64,000 nucleotides of DNA from Balanoglossus misakiensis (taxonomy: Eukaryota; Hemichordata), in assembly GCA_040954595.2 (NCBI GenBank), contig CM082596.2:4526001-4590000 (forward strand), in the 5' to 3' direction. The position numbers were made by a program, and so were the translations under genes. The notes beneath the pieces are model-generated. The model was given only the letters and a program-made list of their open reading frames with translations. It was not told where the DNA came from and did not search any database. Positions 1 to 12,289 of the stretch are shown one piece after another (position 1 is the stretch's first letter; every line of letters starts with the position of its first letter).

Positions 1-1663
1 TTCTACTAATGATCAACCCCCTGTGTTACTCCTTAACCAGCATTTCAATGGTGATCTAATGACAAGTGTTGACCTCAGCTGACCCCCTTTGGTTGTGGAT
101 GGGATCCGCCCCTATCATTATAAATACACTCACTCAAGGTCCAACTGGACTCCCAAAGTGTGGCTGACCTTGTTTCTATAACTGTCTACTATAGCAAGAG
201 CCATTATTCGAATGGAAAACTAATCAAGCACACAGCTGAGACAAAAGAATAATGAATTTTTCCATCGTGTACCAACCAACTTCCTTGTTTAACGCTATAA
301 GTGTTTGTCAGTCTAAGTGTCTACGTCATGTATTTTATTTCCTCCTGTTGCACTATTACTTACAAGACGTGAAGTTACTGCCGATATTACTTCTAAGGTC
401 ATCTTGGAAATCCTTCCACGCCCAATTTAACGACATCCCAAGCAGTTGGATTTATCAAGCGCATTTCAGATAGCAGACTTGGCAGGGTCAAGTAGGAAAT
501 GTATTCATTAACTGGTTCAGAATAGAACACTGCTCATCCGATCTGAATTTGCTTATCGGCTAAATTCTCTTATTATATAGCGTCATGTCTAAAAAATTTA
601 CTCTTTTCCCCCCTTCTTTAATAATCAGTCTTGCATATTTTGGGTGATTTCATCTTAATTAATCCTATATACTGCTTTCCCTAGCAAACTGGTGTTTTAC
701 ACAAATTGTTGCAATTATATTGAAGTTCAAAGATAGATGTGTGCAGACATGTAGTCAGGGGTCAAATTTGGCCACTTCATCCATTTTAGCCTATAACTGT
801 TTTGACCTCCGACAAACATGTACATCAGCTGCAATTTACATTCAAGGTACATTGTAACAACACGTCAGTTATAAATGGTTATTATAAATATTGAATGAAA
901 TTGAATAGTCATTGTTCTATCAATGTGACAACTGACCATGTACAATGTGACCTGTGACTTACACTGAACAATTAACCAGCGGACAATAGAGATTTGGCAA
1001 TTTGACCAAGGTCAATTTACCAAACAGTAAGGACATCAAACAAATTTAAAAACAACAACATATTTTTCACAAATTAGTATTCTATCTATTTTTATCGACA
1101 TACACGAATCAGTCATTTCACCACCCCTATCCACGTCTCTGTATACCGGTCGAACCCACAGCAAACAGCAGGGCTGGACCAAACTGTTCAGTATTGAAGG
1201 GGTGAAAGGGTAGAGGATATGGCACATGAAGTACAGGTGTCTAAAACCCAACACACAATGGAATGACCGTTCAAGCCCCCACACAGGTCACGACTGGTGT
1301 TAAACACACACCAAACAGGAAACAAAATTTCTCCCTACATTCACAGGCAGGCCATGTCACGATGAAACCTGACTCATTGTCATAATAATATCCCCTTAAT
1401 TTTGTAACAGATGGTATTGAACACACTGACTGGTATGTGGGCATATTATAAACTATTAGAATTTACATAATACACATAACACCACTGTAAACCGTCATGG
1501 CTCACCAATTGTCATGATACAGGGGTGATACCTGCACATTTAAATTACTTGTGACCAGGGCTTCTTCTATGGCCATTGTTACTACAAGTAGTGATACATT
1601 TCACAATATCTTTGTTTATATCAATTGTTTACATGTATATTATATTATCAAATTTTAGCTCAC
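1..1663 (-). other. Intron of the EHD gene (incomplete at the window edge)
   Basis: This stretch follows the splice donor of the EHD exon on the minus strand and holds no recognisable continuation of the protein. The rest of the helical region and the C-terminal EH domain must lie beyond the window start. I see no RNA gene, tandem repeat or mobile element here. It is ordinary AT-rich intron sequence, and the short open frames in it match nothing I recognise. Confidence 0.6.
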
Positions 1664-2587
1664 CTTTGCCAGTCGAGCCCTCTTGATTAAATCATTTAGT
1701 TTCCTAAGAGCGGCATTACGGGGTAGACTCTGTATTTCTGCAAACAAGTCCTGCTCTTCGGCTTCGAACAGACGCCTGTTCATGTCAAAGTGCAACGGCT
1801 TGTCCCAGAACGACCCGATGTAGACACGAGACACCTCGGGGGTAGCCAACACTTTGCCAAGGGACCACATCAAGGCGCCGTAGACCCTCATGAGTTGCTG
1901 GTGATCAATCATGTCAGCTTTGTTCAGCACTATGCGGATTTTGTCGTCGTTGCCTCTCAGGACTTCTATGATGCGTCGAAACTCGTCAGAGATGTCCAGT
2001 TTGTGGGCATCAAAGAGAAGGACGATACGATCGACACGTTCCGCGAACCACTCCATGACGGCCGTGAAATCGTACCCTCGATCGACCCGTTGCTTCTCGC
2101 CCGCTAAGATACCCGGCGTATCGATTATACTGATGCTGTCCATGACAGGGCTATCAACTTGAGAACACTGAAATCGGTTTAAGAACGCATTTCCAAATCT
2201 GGACAGCGGTCGGAATTGCTTTTTAGGGTCGACAACGAGGGCGTTACCCGGAATTGTCCCTTCCCTGCCCTCGCTGTCGCACTTCATGACAGCGATGAAG
2301 GAATCTGTTGTCGGCTCGGGACCGATCCTTAAACCAGGGAAATCCTTTTCCAGTAAATACCTGATGAATGTCGTTTTCCCGGTAGAGTACTGTCCGACAA
2401 GGAGTACCATGGGTTTGGCACTGAAGTCGGGGTCATCCAGAGCCGGCGAGTGAAAATCATGGAATTTGTAATGTTCCTCCAACGGCAAAACCGTCGTCTT
2501 GTACACGCTTCGTAACCCGTCCGTCACAGAACTGAAGACCTGGGGCTGCTTTTTACGACTCTCGTCACTTGACAACCAGGAAAACAT
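1664..2587 (-). CDS. EHD: EH-domain-containing (EHD/RME-1 family) ATPase, first coding exon (partial gene)
   Basis: This exon encodes 308 residues of a dynamin-like ATPase that remodels endocytic membranes and drives recycling. EHD proteins are normally about 530-550 residues, so the exon supplies the N-terminal helical segment and the G domain. Visible motifs are the P-loop GQYSTGKT (residues 65-72), switch I EPTTDS (91-96), DTPG (156-159), FDAHK (192-196) and NKAD (222-225). The LFEAEEQDLF and SLPRNAALRKLNDL signatures start the following helical region. I chose the ATG at 2587 because MFSW is the canonical family start; an in-frame ATG at 2701 would add 38 residues with no family resemblance. 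The exon ends RARLAK in phase 0 before a GTGAGC donor, a position where family members continue with a VHAY-like sequence. The EH domain is outside the window. Which vertebrate paralogue it matches cannot be decided; invertebrates often have one. Confidence 0.95.
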
Positions 2588-3205
2588 GATGATTCTGTGT
2601 AGCTTTCTTACTCTACAGCCGAAATACCGAAGACTTTCTGGTGAGGACACGGCCGGTGGATCGAGCTCCAATGTCGGAAGTGGAGTTTCAGGTGACGTCA
2701 CCAGATTTTCTGCGCATGTCAGAATAGCCTCGTATCAACTAGTCTCGGTTACCCAGACGCCTTTGCTTCTTCCGATGCCGATGCAAAGGCGTCTGGGTAA
2801 CCGAGACTACGTATCAACGCTTTTCTATATCGAAAAGGTTTCACTGCAACGTTTACCGCGATTAAAATCACTATTTAGTTTCATTTCCCTGTATATCCCA
2901 CAGTGACAAGCATTATTTTATTGGATGAAATTTATGAAATAGGCAGGAAGTGTCCGTAAAATAAAAGACACTGTACAATGTATTTTGCAGGTATCATTCA
3001 TTTCCGATGAAAGAGGGCGCACTTCAAATGGCGGCGACCAACGGCATATAACACATGATACCAAAATATGACATGGCCAAATGCCCAATAACCCCATGGA
3101 TACATATAATATCTGTTGTTGGTGTTAAGGTTAATTTGGAAAATATCTGACAAGATTGTGTTACATTTTGTTTGCAAGGTCCATAAAACATTCAAGATTT
3201 CATTA
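2588..3205. other. 5' flank of the EHD gene
   Basis: This is the interval between the EHD start codon and the left end of the giant element. It should hold the EHD 5' UTR and promoter, read on the minus strand. I see no convincing TATA box. The only clear structure is the small palindromic insertion at 2740-2809. Confidence 0.4.
2740..2809. mobile_element. 70-bp perfect-arm palindromic insertion with 9-bp target duplication
   Basis: Two 27-bp arms (2740-2766 and 2783-2809) are exact reverse complements around a 16-bp loop. The element is bracketed by an exact 9-bp direct repeat, cgtatcaac, at 2731-2739 and 2810-2818, which reads as a target-site duplication. The outer ends are tagtctcgg and ccgagacta. 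A 9-bp duplication is typical of Mutator-like transposons, but the element is too small to assign to a superfamily. It lies about 150 bp upstream of the EHD start codon. The perfect arms suggest a recent insertion or arm-to-arm correction. Confidence 0.8.
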
Positions 3206-3525
3206 GGCTCGGTCTCATTATAGTTAGTTTTAACAGTACTGACTATAATGAGTCCGAGCCATATTAATTTTTTTTTAAATTTCACGAGTTTGATCATCAT
3301 ATAATACTTTGGGAGGTTTACGTGTTGTCAATCACCCTGGGTCAGTGGCTAAGGGTTTGGAATAATGATTGGAGGACTGGGGTTCTAATCCTACCGATGA
3401 CTTTTTCTTTTTTTTCGCTTTTACATTGGGTGAAATGTATATGTACAAGTTCTAAGTTGGCATTTCTCGAAGAACTTTGGTGATTTTGTCTTTTTTGGAT
3501 ATTTTTCATGGGTTAGAGCTCATGA
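3206..3525 (+). repeat. Left terminal inverted repeat of the giant element
   Basis: This pairs with 36418-36712 on the opposite strand. Its outermost 55 bp (3206-3260) is itself an imperfect hairpin with 22-bp arms (3206-3227 and 3239-3260, two mismatches). The tRNA-like segment lies at about 3337-3395. The inner edge reads gggttagagctcatga, closely resembling the start of the array unit (gggttatagctcatga). Confidence 0.85.
3337..3395 (+). other. tRNA-like (Pol III A/B box) segment inside the left TIR
   Basis: The segment has an A-box-like tggctaaggg at 3346-3355 and a B-box-like ggttctaatcc at 3381-3391. The overall run (cagtggctaagggtttgga, then ggactggggttc) resembles the tRNA-derived head of a SINE. 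No clean cloverleaf or acceptor stem closes it, so it is not a functional tRNA gene. The mirror copy at 36523-36585 keeps a better B box (ggttcaaatcc). Confidence 0.55.
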
Positions 3526-3674
3526 CAAAATGGTCACCAAAAAGCACGCACCTAAATGGCTCAAATTTCGACGATTCGTTTTGGGGGCCAAAAAAACTGT
3601 GCCCGAAAAGCAGGCACCTAATGGCTCGTGATTTTGAATGCCAAAAATATGCGCCTAAAATCACACACCTCCCA
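3526..3674 (+). repeat. Left spacer with direct repeat shared by the two sides of the array
   Basis: The 50 bp at 3620-3669 (starting aatggctcgtgattttg) recur at 36166-36215 in the same orientation with about five mismatches. The motifs gcacctaaatggctc and gcacctaatggctc, and gcccgaaaagca, recur within the spacer. This suggests an older, shorter tandem repeat that predates the 87-bp array. Confidence 0.7.
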
Positions 3675-5430
3675 GGGTTATAGCTCATGAAAATCGTTCA
3701 GAAACCTCAATTTTTCGACTTCGCGAATTTTCAAAAGTTGGTGGTTTTTGAACAAAACCATGGGTTATAGCTCATGAAAATCGTCAAGAAACCTCAATTT
3801 TTCGACTTCGCGATTTTTCAAAATTTGGTGATTTTTTCATAAAAACCATTGGTTATAGCTCATGAAAATCGTCCAGAAACCTCAATTTTTCGACTTCGAG
3901 AATTTTCAAAATTTGGTGATTTTTTCATAAAAACCATGGGTTATAGCTCATGAAAATCGTCCAGAAACCTCAATTTTTCGACTTTGCGAATTTTCAAAAT
4001 TTGGTCGATTTTTGAAAAAACCATGGGTTATAGCTCAGGAAAATCATCAAAAAATGAGAATTTTTCGACTTTGCGAATTTTCAAAATTTGGTCGATTTTT
4101 GAAAAAACCATGGGTTATAGCTCAGGAAAATCAACAAAAAATGAGAATTTTTCGACTTCGCGAATTTTCAAAATTTGGTGATTTTTTCATAAAAACCATG
4201 GGTTATAGCTCATGAAAATCGTCCAGAAACCTGAATTTTTCGACTTCGCGAATTTTCAAAATTTGGTGATTTTTTTCATAAAAACCATGGGTTATAGCTC
4301 AGGAAAATCGTCCAGAAACCTGAATTTTTCGACTTCGCGAATTTTCAAAATTTGGTGATTTTTTCATAAAAACCATGGGTTATAGCTCATGAAAATCGTC
4401 CAGAAACCTGAATTTTTCGACTTTGCGAATTTTCAAAATTTGGTCGATTTTTGAAAAAACCATGGGTTATAGCTCAGGAAAATCATCAAAAAATGAGAAT
4501 TTTTCGACTTTGCGAATTTTCAAAATTTGGTCGATTTTTGAAAAAACCATGGGTTATAGCTCAGGAAAATCGTCAAAAAATGAGAATTTTTCGACTTTGC
4601 GAATTTTCAAAATTTGGTCGATTTTTGAAAAAACCATGGGTTATAGCTCAGGAAAATCATCAAAAAATGAGAATTTTTCGACTTTGCGAATTTTCAAAAT
4701 TTGGTCGATTTTTGAAAAAACCATGGGTTATAGCTCAGGAAAATCATCAAAAAATGAGAATTTTTCGACTTTGCGAATTTTCAAAATTTGGTCGATTTTT
4801 GAAAAAACCATGGGTTATAGCTCAGGAAAATCATCAAAAAATGAGAATTTTTCGACTTTGCGAATTTTCGAAATTTGGTCGATTTTTGAAAAAACCATGG
4901 GTTATAGCTCAGGAAAATCGTCAAAAAATGAGAATTTTTCGACTTTACGAATTTTCAAAATTTGGTCGATTTTTGAAAAAACCATGGGTTATAGCTCAGG
5001 AAAATCGTCAAAAAATGAGAATTTTTCGACTTTGCGAATTTTCAAAATTTGGTCGATTTTTGAAAAAACCATGGGTTATAGCTCAGGAAAATCATCAAAA
5101 AATGAGAATTTTTCGACTTCGCGAATTTTCAAAATTTGGTGATTTTTTCATTAAAACCATGGGTTATAGCTCATGAAAATCGTCCAGAAACCTGAATTTT
5201 TCGACTTCGCGAATTTTCAAAATTTGGTGATTTTTTCATAAAAACCATGGGTTATAGCTCATGAAAATCGTCCAGAAACCTGAATTTTTCGACTTCGCGA
5301 ATTTTCAAAATTTGGTGATTTTTTCATAAAAACCATGGGTTATAGCTCATGAAAATCGTCCAGAAACCTGAATTTTTCGACTTCGCGAATTTTCAAAATT
5401 TGGTGGGTTTTTTCATAAAAACCATGGGTT
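3675..5430 (+). repeat. Left-edge zone of mixed ancestral (type A) and type B units
   Basis: Type A units at 3675-4010, about 4198-4420 and 5159-5430 alternate with blocks of type B (4024-4190 and 4460-5150). Spacing is 87-88 bp. The same type A units reappear only at the far right edge (about 36025-36160), so type A is probably the ancestral form. Confidence 0.8.
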
Positions 5431-8330
5431 ATAGCTCAGGAAAATCATCAAAAAATGAGACTTTTTCGACTTTGCGAATTTTCAAAATTTGGTCGATTTT
5501 TGAAAAAACCATGGGTTATAGCTCAGGAAAATCGTCAAAAAATGAGAATTTTTCGACTTTGCGAATTTTCAAAATTTGGTCGATTTTTGAAAAAACCATG
5601 GGTTATAGCTCAGGAAAATCGTCAAAAAATGAGAATTTTTGGACTTTGCGAATTTTCAAAATTTGGTCGACTTTTGAAAAAACCATGGGTTATAGCTCAG
5701 GAAAATCGTCAAAAAATGAGAATTTTTCGACTTTGCGAATTTTCAAAATTTGGTCGATTTTTGAAAAAACCATGGGTTATAGCTCAGGAAAATCGTCAAA
5801 AAATGAGAATTTTTCGACTTTGCGAATTTTCAAAATTTGGTCGATTTTTGAAAAAACCATGGGTTATAGCTCAGGAAAATCGTCAAAAAATGAGAATTTT
5901 TCGACTTTGCGAATTTTCAAAATTTGGTCGATTTTTGAAAAAACCATGGGTTATAGCTCAGGAAAATCGTCAAAAAATGAGAATTTTTCGACTTTGCGAA
6001 TTTTCAAAATTTGGTCGATTTTTGAAAAAACCATGGGTTATAGCTCAGGAAAATCGTCAAAAAATGAGAATTTTTGGACTTTGCGAATTTTCAAAATTTG
6101 GTAGATTTTTGAAAAAACCATGGGTTATAGCTCAGGAAAATCGTCAAAAAATGAGAATTTTTGGACTTTGCGAATTTTCAAAATTTGGTAGATTTTTGAA
6201 AAAACCATGGGTTATAGCTCAGGAAAATCGTCAAAAAATGAGAATTTTTGGACTTTGCGAATTTTCAAAATTTGGTCGATTTTTGAAAAAACCATGGGTT
6301 ATAGCTCAGGAAAATCGTCAAAAAATGAGAATTTTTGGACTTTGCGAATTTTCAAAATTTGGTCGATTTTTGAAAAAACCATGGGTTATAGCTCAGGAAA
6401 ATCGTCAAAAAATGAGAATTTTTGGACTTTGCGGATTTTCAAAATTTGGTCGATTTTTGAAAAAAACATGGGTTATAGCTCAGGAAAATCGTCAAAAAAT
6501 GAGAATTTTTGGACTTTGCGGATTTTCAAAATTTGGTCGATTTTTGAAAAAACCATGGGTTATAGCTCAGGAAAATCGTCAAAAAATGAGAATTTTTGGA
6601 CTTTGCGGATTTTCAAAATTTGGTCGATTTTTGAAAAAACCATGGGTTATAGCTCAGGAAAATCGTCAAAAAATGAGAATTTTTGGACTTTGCGGATTTT
6701 CAAAATTTGGTCGATTTTTGAAAAAACCATGGGTTATAGCTCAGGAAAATCGTCAAAAAATGAGAATTTTTCGACTTTGCGGATTTTCAAAATTTGGTCG
6801 ATTTTTGAAAAAACCATGGGTTATAGCTCAGGAAAATCGTCAAAAAATGAGAATTTTTCGACTTTGCGGATTTTCAAAATTTGGTCGATTTTTGAAAAAA
6901 CCATGGGTTATAGCTCAGGAAAATCGTCAAAAAATGAGAATTTTTCGACTTTGCGAATTTTCAAAATTTGGTCGATTTTTGAAAAAACCATGGGTTATAG
7001 CTCAGGAAAATCGTCAAAAAATGAGAATTTTTGGACTTTGCGGATTTTCAAAATTTGGTCGATTTTTGAAAAAACCATGGGTTATAGCTCAGGAAAATCG
7101 TCAAAAAATGAGAATTTTTGGACTTTGCGGATTTTCAAAATTTGGTCGATTTTTGAAAAAACCATGGGTTATAGCTCAGGAAAATCGTCAAAAAATGAGA
7201 ATTTTTGGACTTTGCGGATTTTCAAAATTTGGTCGATTTTTGAAAAAACCATGGGTTATAGCTCAGGAAAATCGTCAAAAAATGAGAATTTTTGGACTTT
7301 GCGGATTTTCAAAATTTGGTCGATTTTTGAAAAAACCATGGGTTATAGCTCAGGAAAATCGTCAAAAAATGAGAATTTTTCGACTTTGCGGATTTTCAAA
7401 ATTTGGTCGATTTTTGAAAAAACCATGGGTTATAGCTCAGGAAAATCGTCAAAAAATGAGAATTTTTCGACTTTGCGGATTTTCAAAATTTGGTCGATTT
7501 TTGAAAAAAACCATGGGTTTTAGCTCAGGAAAATCGTCAAAAAATGAGAATTTTTCGACTTTGCGGATTTTCAAAATTTGGTCGATTTTTGAAAAAACCA
7601 TGGGTTTTAGCTCAGGAAAATCGTCAAAAAATGAGAATTTTTCGACTTTGCGGATTTTCAAAATTTGGTCGATTTTTGAAAAAACCATGGGTTTTAGCTC
7701 AGGAAAATCGTCAAAAAATGAGAATTTTTCGACTTTGCGGATTTTCAAAATTTGGTCGATTTTTGAAAAAACCATGGGTTATAGCTCAGGAAAATCGTCA
7801 AAAAATGAGAATTTTTCGACTTTGCGAATTTTCAAAATTTGGTCGATTTTTGAAAAAACCATGGGTTATAGCTCAGGAAAATCGTCAAAAAATGAGAATT
7901 TTTCGACTTTGCGGATTTTCAAAATTTGGTCGATTTTTGAAAAAACCATGGGTTATAGCTCAGGAAAATCGTCAAAAAATGAGAATTTTTCGACTACTCT
8001 CACGAGATTTCATGAAAAAACCATGGGTTATAGCTCAGGAAAATCGTCAAAAAATGAGAATTTTCGACTATGCGTAATATGTGGTCGATTTTTTGAAAAA
8101 CCATGGGTTATAGTCAGGAAAATCGTCAAAAATGAGAATTTTTGACTAAAAAATGAGAATTTTTCGACTTTGCGGATTTTCAAAATTTGGTCGATTTTTG
8201 AAAAAACCATGGGTTATAGCTCAGGAAAATCGTCAAAAAATGAGAATTTTTCGACTTTGCGGATTTTCAAAATTTGGTCGATTTTTGAAAAAACCATGGG
8301 TTATAGCTCAGGAAAATCGTCAAAAAATGA
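5431..8330 (+). repeat. Transitional zone of the array
   Basis: Units shift stepwise from ttcgac/gcgaatttt to ttggac/gcggatttt. Runs of neighbouring units share private variants: ggtagattttt at about 6100 and 6187, and gggttttagctc at about 7516, 7603 and 7690. Such runs are expected from local unit duplication. A disrupted patch at about 7990-8160 contains partial and truncated units (for example gactactctcacgag). Confidence 0.75.
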
Positions 8331-11300
8331 GAATTTTTGGACTTTGCGGATTTTCAAAATTTGGTCGATTTTTGAAAAAACCATGGGTTATAGCTCAGGA
8401 AAATCGTCAAAAAATGAGAATTTTTGGACTTTGCGGATTTTCAAAATTTGGTCGATTTTTGAAAAAACCATGGGTTATAGCTCAGGAAAATCGTCAAAAA
8501 ATGAGAATTTTTGGACTTTGCGGATTTTCAAAATTTGGTCGATTTTTGAAAAAACCATGGGTTATAGCTCAGGAAAATCGTCAAAAAATGAGAATTTTTG
8601 GACTTTGCGGATTTTCAAAATTTGGTCGATTTTTGAAAAAACCATGGGTTATAGCTCAGGAAAATCGTCAAAAAATGAGAATTTTTGGACTTTGCGGATT
8701 TTCAAAATTTGGTCGATTTTTGAAAAAACCATGGGTTATAGCTCAGGAAAATCGTCAAAAAATGAGAATTTTTGGACTTTGCGGATTTTCAAAATTTGGT
8801 CGATTTTTGAAAAAACCATGGGTTATAGCTCAGGAAAATCGTCAAAAAATGAGAATTTTTGGACTTTGCGGATTTTCAAAATTTGGTCGATTTTTGAAAA
8901 AACCATGGGTTATAGCTCAGGAAAATCGTCAAAAAATGAGAATTTTTGGACTTTGCGGATTTCAAAATTTGGTCGATTTTTGAAAAAACCATGGGTTATA
9001 GCTCAGGAAAATCGTCAAAAAATGAGAATTTTTGGACTTTGCGGATTTTCAAAATTTGGTCGATTTTTGAAAAAACCATGGGTTATAGCTCAGGAAAATC
9101 GTCAAAAAATGAGAATTTTTGGACTTTGCGGATTTTCAAAATTTGGTCGATTTTTGAAAAAACCATGGGTTATAGCTCAGGAAAATCGTCAAAAAATGAG
9201 AATTTTTGGACTTTGCGGATTTTCAAAATTTGGTCGATTTTTGAAAAAACCATGGGTTATAGCTCAGGAAAATCGTCAAAAAATGAGAATTTTTGGACTT
9301 TGCGGATTTTCAAAATTTGGTCGATTTTTGAAAAAACCATGGGTTATAGCTCAGGAAAATCGTCAAAAAATGAGAATTTTTGGACTTTGCGGATTTTCAA
9401 AATTTGGTCGATTTTTGAAAAAACCATGGGTTATAGCTCAGGAAAATCGTCAAAAATGAGAATTTTTGGACTTTGCGGATTTTCAAAATTTGGTCGATTT
9501 TTGAAAAAACCATGGGTTATAGCTCAGGAAAATCGTCAAAAAATGAGAATTTTTGGACTTTGCGGATTTTCAAAATTTGGTCGATTTTTGAAAAAACCAT
9601 GGGTTATAGCTCAGGAAAATCGTCAAAAAATGAGAATTTTTGGACTTTGCGGATTTTCAAAATTTGGTCGATTTTTGAAAAAACCATGGGTTATAGCTCA
9701 GGAAAATCGTCAAAAAATGAGAATTTTTGGACTTTGCGGATTTTCAAAATTTGGTCGATTTTTGAAAAAACCATGGGTTATAGCTCAGGAAAATCGTCAA
9801 AAAATGAGAATTTTTGGACTTTGCGGATTTTCAAAATTTGGTCGATTTTTGAAAAAACCATGGGTTATAGCTCAGGAAAATCGTCAAAAAATGAGAATTT
9901 TTGGACTTTGCGGATTTTCAAAATTTGGTCGATTTTTGAAAAAACCATGGGTTATAGCTCAGGAAAATCGTCAAAAAATGAGAATTTTTGGACTTTGCGG
10001 ATTTCAAAATTTGGTCGATTTTTGAAAAAACCATGGGTTATAGCTCAGGAAAATCGTCAAAAAATGAGAATTTTTGGACTTTGCGGATTTTCAAAATTTG
10101 GTCGATTTTTGAAAAAACCATGGGTTATAGCTCAGGAAAATCGTCAAAAAATGAGAATTTTTGGACTTTGCGGATTTTCAAAATTTGGTCGATTTTTGAA
10201 AAAACCATGGGTTATAGCTCAGGAAAATCGTCAAAAAATGAGAATTTTTGGACTTTGCGGATTTTCAAAATTTGGTCGATTTTTGAAAAAACCATGGGTT
10301 ATAGCTCAGGAAAATCGTCAAAAAATGAGAATTTTTGGACTTTGCGGATTTTCAAAATTTGGTCGATTTTTGAAAAAACCATGGGTTATAGCTCAGGAAA
10401 ATCGTCAAAAAATGAGAATTTTTGGACTTTGCGGATTTTCAAAATTTGGTCGATTTTTGAAAAAACCATGGGTTATAGCTCAGGAAAATCGTCAAAAAAT
10501 GAGAATTTTTGGACTTTGCGGATTTTCAAAATTTGGTCGATTTTTGAAAAAACCATGGGTTATAGCTCAGGAAAATCGTCAAAAAATGAGAATTTTTGGA
10601 CTTTGCGGATTTTCAAAATTTGGTCGATTTTTGAAAAAACCATGGGTTATAGCTCAGGAAAATCGTCAAAAAATGAGAATTTTTGGACTTTGCGGATTTT
10701 CAAAATTTGGTCGATTTTTGAAAAAACCATGGGTTATAGCTCAGGAAAATCGTCAAAAAATGAGAATTTTTGGACTTTGCGGATTTTCAAAATTTGGTCG
10801 ATTTTTGAAAAAACCATGGGTTATAGCTCAGGAAAATCGTCAAAAAATGAGAATTTTTGGACTTTGCGGATTTTCAAAAATTTGGTCGATTTTTGAAAAA
10901 ACCATGGGTTATAGCTCAGGAAAATCGTCAAAAAATGAGAATTTTTGGACTTTGCGGATTTTCAAAATTTGGTCGATTTTTGAAAAAACCATGGGTTATA
11001 GCTCAGGAAAATCGTCAAAAAATGAGAATTTTTGGACTTTGCGGATTTTCAAAATTTGGTCGATTTTTGAAAAAACCATGGGTTATAGCTCAGGAAAATC
11101 GTCAAAAAATGAGAATTTTTGGACTTTGCGGATTTTCAAAATTTGGTCGATTTTTGAAAAAACCATGGGTTATAGCTCAGGAAAATCGTCAAAAAATGAG
11201 AATTTTTGGACTTTGCGGATTTTCAAAATTTGGTCGATTTTTGAAAAAACCATGGGTTATAGCTCAGGAAAATCGTCAAAAAATGAGAATTTTTGGACTT

Positions 11301-12289
11301 TGCGGATTTTCAAAATTTGGTCGATTTTTGAAAAAACCATGGGTTATAGCTCAGGAAAATCGTCAAAAAATGAGAATTTTTGGACTTTGCGGATTTTCAA
11401 AATTTGGTCGATTTTTGAAAAAACCATGGGTTATAGCTCAGGAAAATCGTCAAAAAATGAGAATTTTTGGACTTTGCGGATTTTCAAAATTTGGTCGATT
11501 TTTGAAAAAACCATGGGTTATAGCTCAGGAAAATCGTCAAAAAATGAGAATTTTTGGACTTTGCGGATTTTCAAAATTTGGTCGATTTTTGAAAAAACCA
11601 TGGGTTATAGCTCAGGAAAATCGTCAAAAAATGAGAATTTTTGGACTTTGCGGATTTTCAAAATTTGGTCGATTTTTGAAAAAACCATGGGTTATAGCTC
11701 AGGAAAATCGTCAAAAAATGAGAATTTTTTGGACTTTGCGGATTTTCAAAATTTGGTCGATTTTTGAAAAAACCATGGGTTATAGCTCAGGAAAATCGTC
11801 AAAAAATGAGAATTTTTGGACTTTGCGGATTTTCAAAATTTGGTCGATTTTTGAAAAAACCATGGGTTATAGCTCAGGAAAATCGTCAAAAAATGAGAAT
11901 TTTTGGACTTTGCGGATTTTCAAAATTTGGTCGATTTTTGAAAAAACCATGGGTTATAGCTCAGGAAAATCGTCAAAAAATGAGAATTTTTGGACTTTGC
12001 GGATTTTCAAAATTTGGTCGATTTTTGAAAAAACCATGGGTTATAGCTCAGGAAAATCGTCAAAAAATGAGAATTTTTGGACTTTGCGGATTTTCAAAAT
12101 TTGGTCGATTTTTGAAAAAACCATGGGTTATAGCTCAGGAAAATCGTCAAAAAATGAGAATTTTTGGACTTTGCGGATTTTCAAAATTTGGTCGATTTTT
12201 GAAAAAACCATGGGTTATAGCTCAGGAAAATCGTCAAAAAATGAGAATTTTTGGACTTTGCGGATTTTCAAAATTTGGTCGATTTTTGA

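Noticed and set aside
1790-2162. Plus-strand frames across 1.8-2.2 kb
   Set aside because: They are antisense shadows of the EHD exon.
3337-3395. Functional tRNA gene
   Set aside because: The A and B boxes are recognisable, but no acceptor stem or clean cloverleaf closes, and the copy sits inside a TIR with a mirror copy at the other end.
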